In this document: in pieces, positions 6,930 through 8,015 of the stretch
Layout: each line of letters opens with the position of its first letter
How positions within the stretch are numbered: the stretch's first letter is position 1
Assembly: GCA_041917295.1 (NCBI GenBank)
Contig: JAYRXX010000072.1
Location: forward strand, 1 to 8,015
DNA length: 8,015 nucleotides
Origin: JADKHR01 sp041917295
Lineage (GTDB): Bacteria > Elusimicrobiota > Elusimicrobia > FEN-1173
Direction of reading: 5' to 3'
Notes under the pieces: generated by a model
Seen by the model: the letters and a program-made list of their open reading frames with translations, nothing else
Databases searched by the model: none
Told to the model about the DNA's origin: nothing
Made by a program: the position numbers and the translations under genes

Positions 6930-7474
6930 AACGGCGGTTTCGGCGGCCAACTAACTTCCATTAGAGTCGCTAGAAGATATTTTCTCTCACTTGGTTTATA
7001 TCCCTTCCATGGACTACGGGGCAAATCTTTGTTTTTGGCGAAAGCAAAGCGCCATTTCCCTCCAAAAGCGAACAGATTAACAGCCAACAAATCAAATTCG
7101 TTTATTAGCAAGCAGGTCGTATTTACAGTTTTTCCGTTTGGAAGGGTAACTTTTCGTTTATCGCTTGCATCAACCTGCGTTTTTCCAACCCAGGTTCCAT
7201 CTTCGAGGTGCCGCACAGTGTTGGACTGAAGAGACTTCACCTCGATCGTCAATTCCTTGCCTTTAAAGATGATTTCTCTATCCCCTTTCCTTTTTCTGTT
7301 ATGGTCATCAGATTTTTTAACGCCTGTAACTTCAACATGTGTCAAAAACATGTCGTGAAATTTCTTCTCGGCGACATACCCCAAAAGGATCCCACGAAGG
7401 CTCGGATTATCGTCGACGATCTTCGTCAATTCCTCTGCGGTAAGTTTCCACCGATCAAAGATCGTTTCGGACAT
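6872..7474 (-). CDS. Putative type II restriction endonuclease, PD-(D/E)xK fold
   Basis: Encodes 200 aa. The putative active site is Asp65 (in GDREI) and Glu78-Val-Lys80 (in LTIEVKSL), spaced as in PD-(D/E)xK nucleases; Glu36 in GYVAEKKFHDM could be the helix acid. A following NEFDLLAVNL (125-134) strand with a GGKWRFAFAK strand is typical of restriction enzymes of this fold. It would cut unmethylated DNA at the site modified by the partner methyltransferase. The ATG at 7474 is preceded on the minus strand by GGAAGGG, a usable ribosome site, and lies inside the end of the XRE regulator gene (20-bp overlap), so the two are translationally linked. Its tail overlaps the methyltransferase tail, an arrangement that could allow antisense interference. 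The assignment as the cognate endonuclease rests on motif plus context. Confidence 0.82.
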   Translation of the reverse strand: MSETIFDRWKLTAEELTKIVDDNPSLRGILLGYVAEKKFHDMFLTHVEVTGVKKSDDHNRKRKGDREIIFKGKELTIEVKSLQSNTVRHLEDGTWVGKTQVDASDKRKVTLPNGKTVNTTCLLINEFDLLAVNLFAFGGKWRFAFAKNKDLPRSPWKGYKPSERKYLLATLMEVSWPPKPPFYEDPFGLLEEMARERTVK

Positions 7475-7709
7475 GGTCCCTTCCGATTTGTTTCAGTAGG
7501 CCAGTTGGATTAAGGCCTAAGCTCTTTGCTACCTCTAGGAATTCAATGACGTCCAGCCTCCGTTCCCCCCGCTCATATTTCGAAACGTAGGATTGTGGTT
7601 TCTTGAGTTTTTTTGACACTTGCACTTGAGTCATGCCCGCTCTCTGGCGGGCACCAACCAAAAGTGTGCGAAATTTATCGTATGAACTTGAAAAGACTGA
7701 TTTGGTCAT
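7455..7709 (-). CDS. XRE-family small regulator, likely restriction-modification controller (C) protein
   Basis: Encodes 84 aa, a size typical of C proteins. It is a single helix-turn-helix domain: RTLLVGARQRAGMTQVQVSKKL, PQSYVSKYERGERRLD as turn and recognition helix, then LEVAKSLGLNPTGLL. C proteins dimerise on operators upstream of their own gene and first activate, later repress, the operon holding C and the endonuclease, so that methylation comes first. Position fits: directly upstream of, and overlapping, the endonuclease gene on the same strand, with a symmetric site in front of it. An AGGA (7719-7722 on plus coordinates) stands 9 bases before the ATG at 7709. Similar XRE proteins occur in other settings, so the C-protein role is inferred from context. 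Confidence 0.82.
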   Translation of the reverse strand: MTKSVFSSSYDKFRTLLVGARQRAGMTQVQVSKKLKKPQSYVSKYERGERRLDVIEFLEVAKSLGLNPTGLLKQIGRDHVRNDL

Positions 7710-7721
7710 ATTTTAAAATCC

Positions 7722-7757
7722 TATAACCTATTTAAGGATAACCCAAAATAGGTTATA
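7722..7757. promoter_or_regulatory. Operator-like repeats upstream of the XRE regulator (candidate C-box)
   Basis: TATAACCTATTT (7722-7733) and AAATAGGTTATA (7746-7757) form a perfect 12-bp inverted repeat with a 12-bp gap. A third ATAACC lies in the gap at 7738-7743, in direct orientation to the left copy and inverted to GGTTAT at 7751-7756. The start codon is only 12 bases beyond the left arm. Repeated half-sites this close to the gene are what C proteins use for autoregulation. A promoter is likely within it on the minus strand (TATAGG at 7725-7720 as a weak -10), but no strong -35 is visible. Confidence 0.65.
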
Positions 7758-7805
7758 ATGCTGCCAAGAGGCTCGATTCAGTTTTGAGGCCAATACAAGA
7801 ACGAT

Positions 7806-7847
7806 GCGGACCCGATTGCCCCGTTCCACGGGTCAACCCGGGTCCGC
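7806..7847. repeat. Stem-loop with overlapping alternative stems
   Basis: GCGGACCCG (7806-7814) pairs perfectly with CGGGTCCGC (7839-7847) around a 24-base loop. The loop and 3' arm contain alternatives: CCCGT/ACGGG (7820-7824 with 7828-7832) and CGGGT-CA-ACCCG (7829-7840). No T-run follows on either strand, so it is not a standard terminator. It lies between the regulator's control region and the right repeat, in a stretch with no gene. Role unknown. Confidence 0.5.
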
Positions 7848-7874
7848 CCGAAGATTTAATAAAGAATCGCATGC

Positions 7875-8015
7875 GCGCGCGAAGAGAACCAGGAAGGCCG
7901 AAGGCCGGGGCGGGCGTCGGCTTGCCCCTCAAGGGGGTTGGCGTGCCGAGCTCCGAAGCTGTCAGCGTCCACGGTCGCAGTGTGGAGTGGCCACGCGCCG
8001 GGCGCACAGTCCGCA
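7875..8015 (-). repeat. Right arm of perfect 141-bp terminal inverted repeat
   Basis: Exact reverse complement of bases 1-141, ending at the last base of the window. Immediately inside it (7842-7874) the sequence is AT-richer and unrelated to bases 142 onward at the left end, so the two copies diverge sharply at the inner edge. A minus-strand open frame entering from 8007 repeats the left-end translation and is treated as spurious. Confidence 0.97.

Noticed and set aside
7754..7759. TATAAT on the plus strand as a rightward promoter
   Set aside because: There is no good -35 and no gene downstream; the match is part of the inverted-repeat arm.
7806..7847. Integron attC site
   Set aside because: No paired RYYYAAC and GTTRRRY core sites, and no integron integrase in the window.
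7753..8007. Minus-strand open frame of 84 codons entering from the right end
   Set aside because: It repeats the left-end translation only because the repeat is inverted, then runs through a hairpin and the regulator operator; no domain.
1..8015. Complete linear plasmid or transposon with natural terminal inverted repeats
   Set aside because: The repeat length equals a standard k-mer and no replication, terminal-protein, transposase or integrase gene is present.

Overview
This window is a compact defence and stress-response cassette from a bacterium, almost certainly a metagenome-assembled fragment. The first 141 bases are the exact reverse complement of the last 141 bases, and the match breaks at base 142. 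141 is the largest default k-mer of a common metagenome assembler, so the contig probably stops where an inverted repeat begins, and the true repeats are 141 bp or longer. The host cannot be named. The LexA-type repressor, sigma70-like promoters and AGGAG-type ribosome sites point to a bacterium of moderately high GC.

Layout from left to right. Bases 1-643 hold no convincing gene. This stretch is very GC-rich and full of inverted repeats: a cloverleaf-like fold at 187-250, a G/C-tract hairpin followed by five T's at 456-508, and a 25-base palindrome at 562-586. At 644-1588 (minus) lies a TPR plus HEPN/DUF4145-like protein. It is divergent from a full-length LexA-family repressor at 1652-2260. 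The 63 bp between the two start codons contain an 18-bp imperfect palindrome that could be the LexA operator. Fifty-five bases after lexA, in the same direction, begins a very large gene (2316-6083, 1255 aa). Its product has a restriction-nuclease-like N-terminus, a nucleotide-binding-like middle domain with no Walker A motif, and a long, probably helical C-terminal half. I think it is a defence protein of a little-characterised family.

The right part (6150-7709) is a type II restriction-modification module: a DPPY-type DNA methyltransferase (plus), a PD-(D/E)xK endonuclease (minus) that overlaps it tail to tail by 58 bp, and an XRE-type small regulator (minus) that overlaps the endonuclease start by 20 bp. 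The regulator has an operator-like set of ATAACC/GGTTAT half-sites just upstream of its start. The methyltransferase promoter is placed so that its mRNA would be leaderless. Parts of this module are clearly more AT-rich than the rest, which suggests separate acquisition.

Inferred working picture: the regulator times nuclease expression after methylation is established. The LexA-like repressor may hold the HEPN-like gene and the 1255-aa gene silent until DNA damage, for example during phage infection or restriction cutting, inactivates it by self-cleavage. The SOS link between the two halves is inference. No integrase, transposase or replication gene is visible, so how the cassette moves is unknown.
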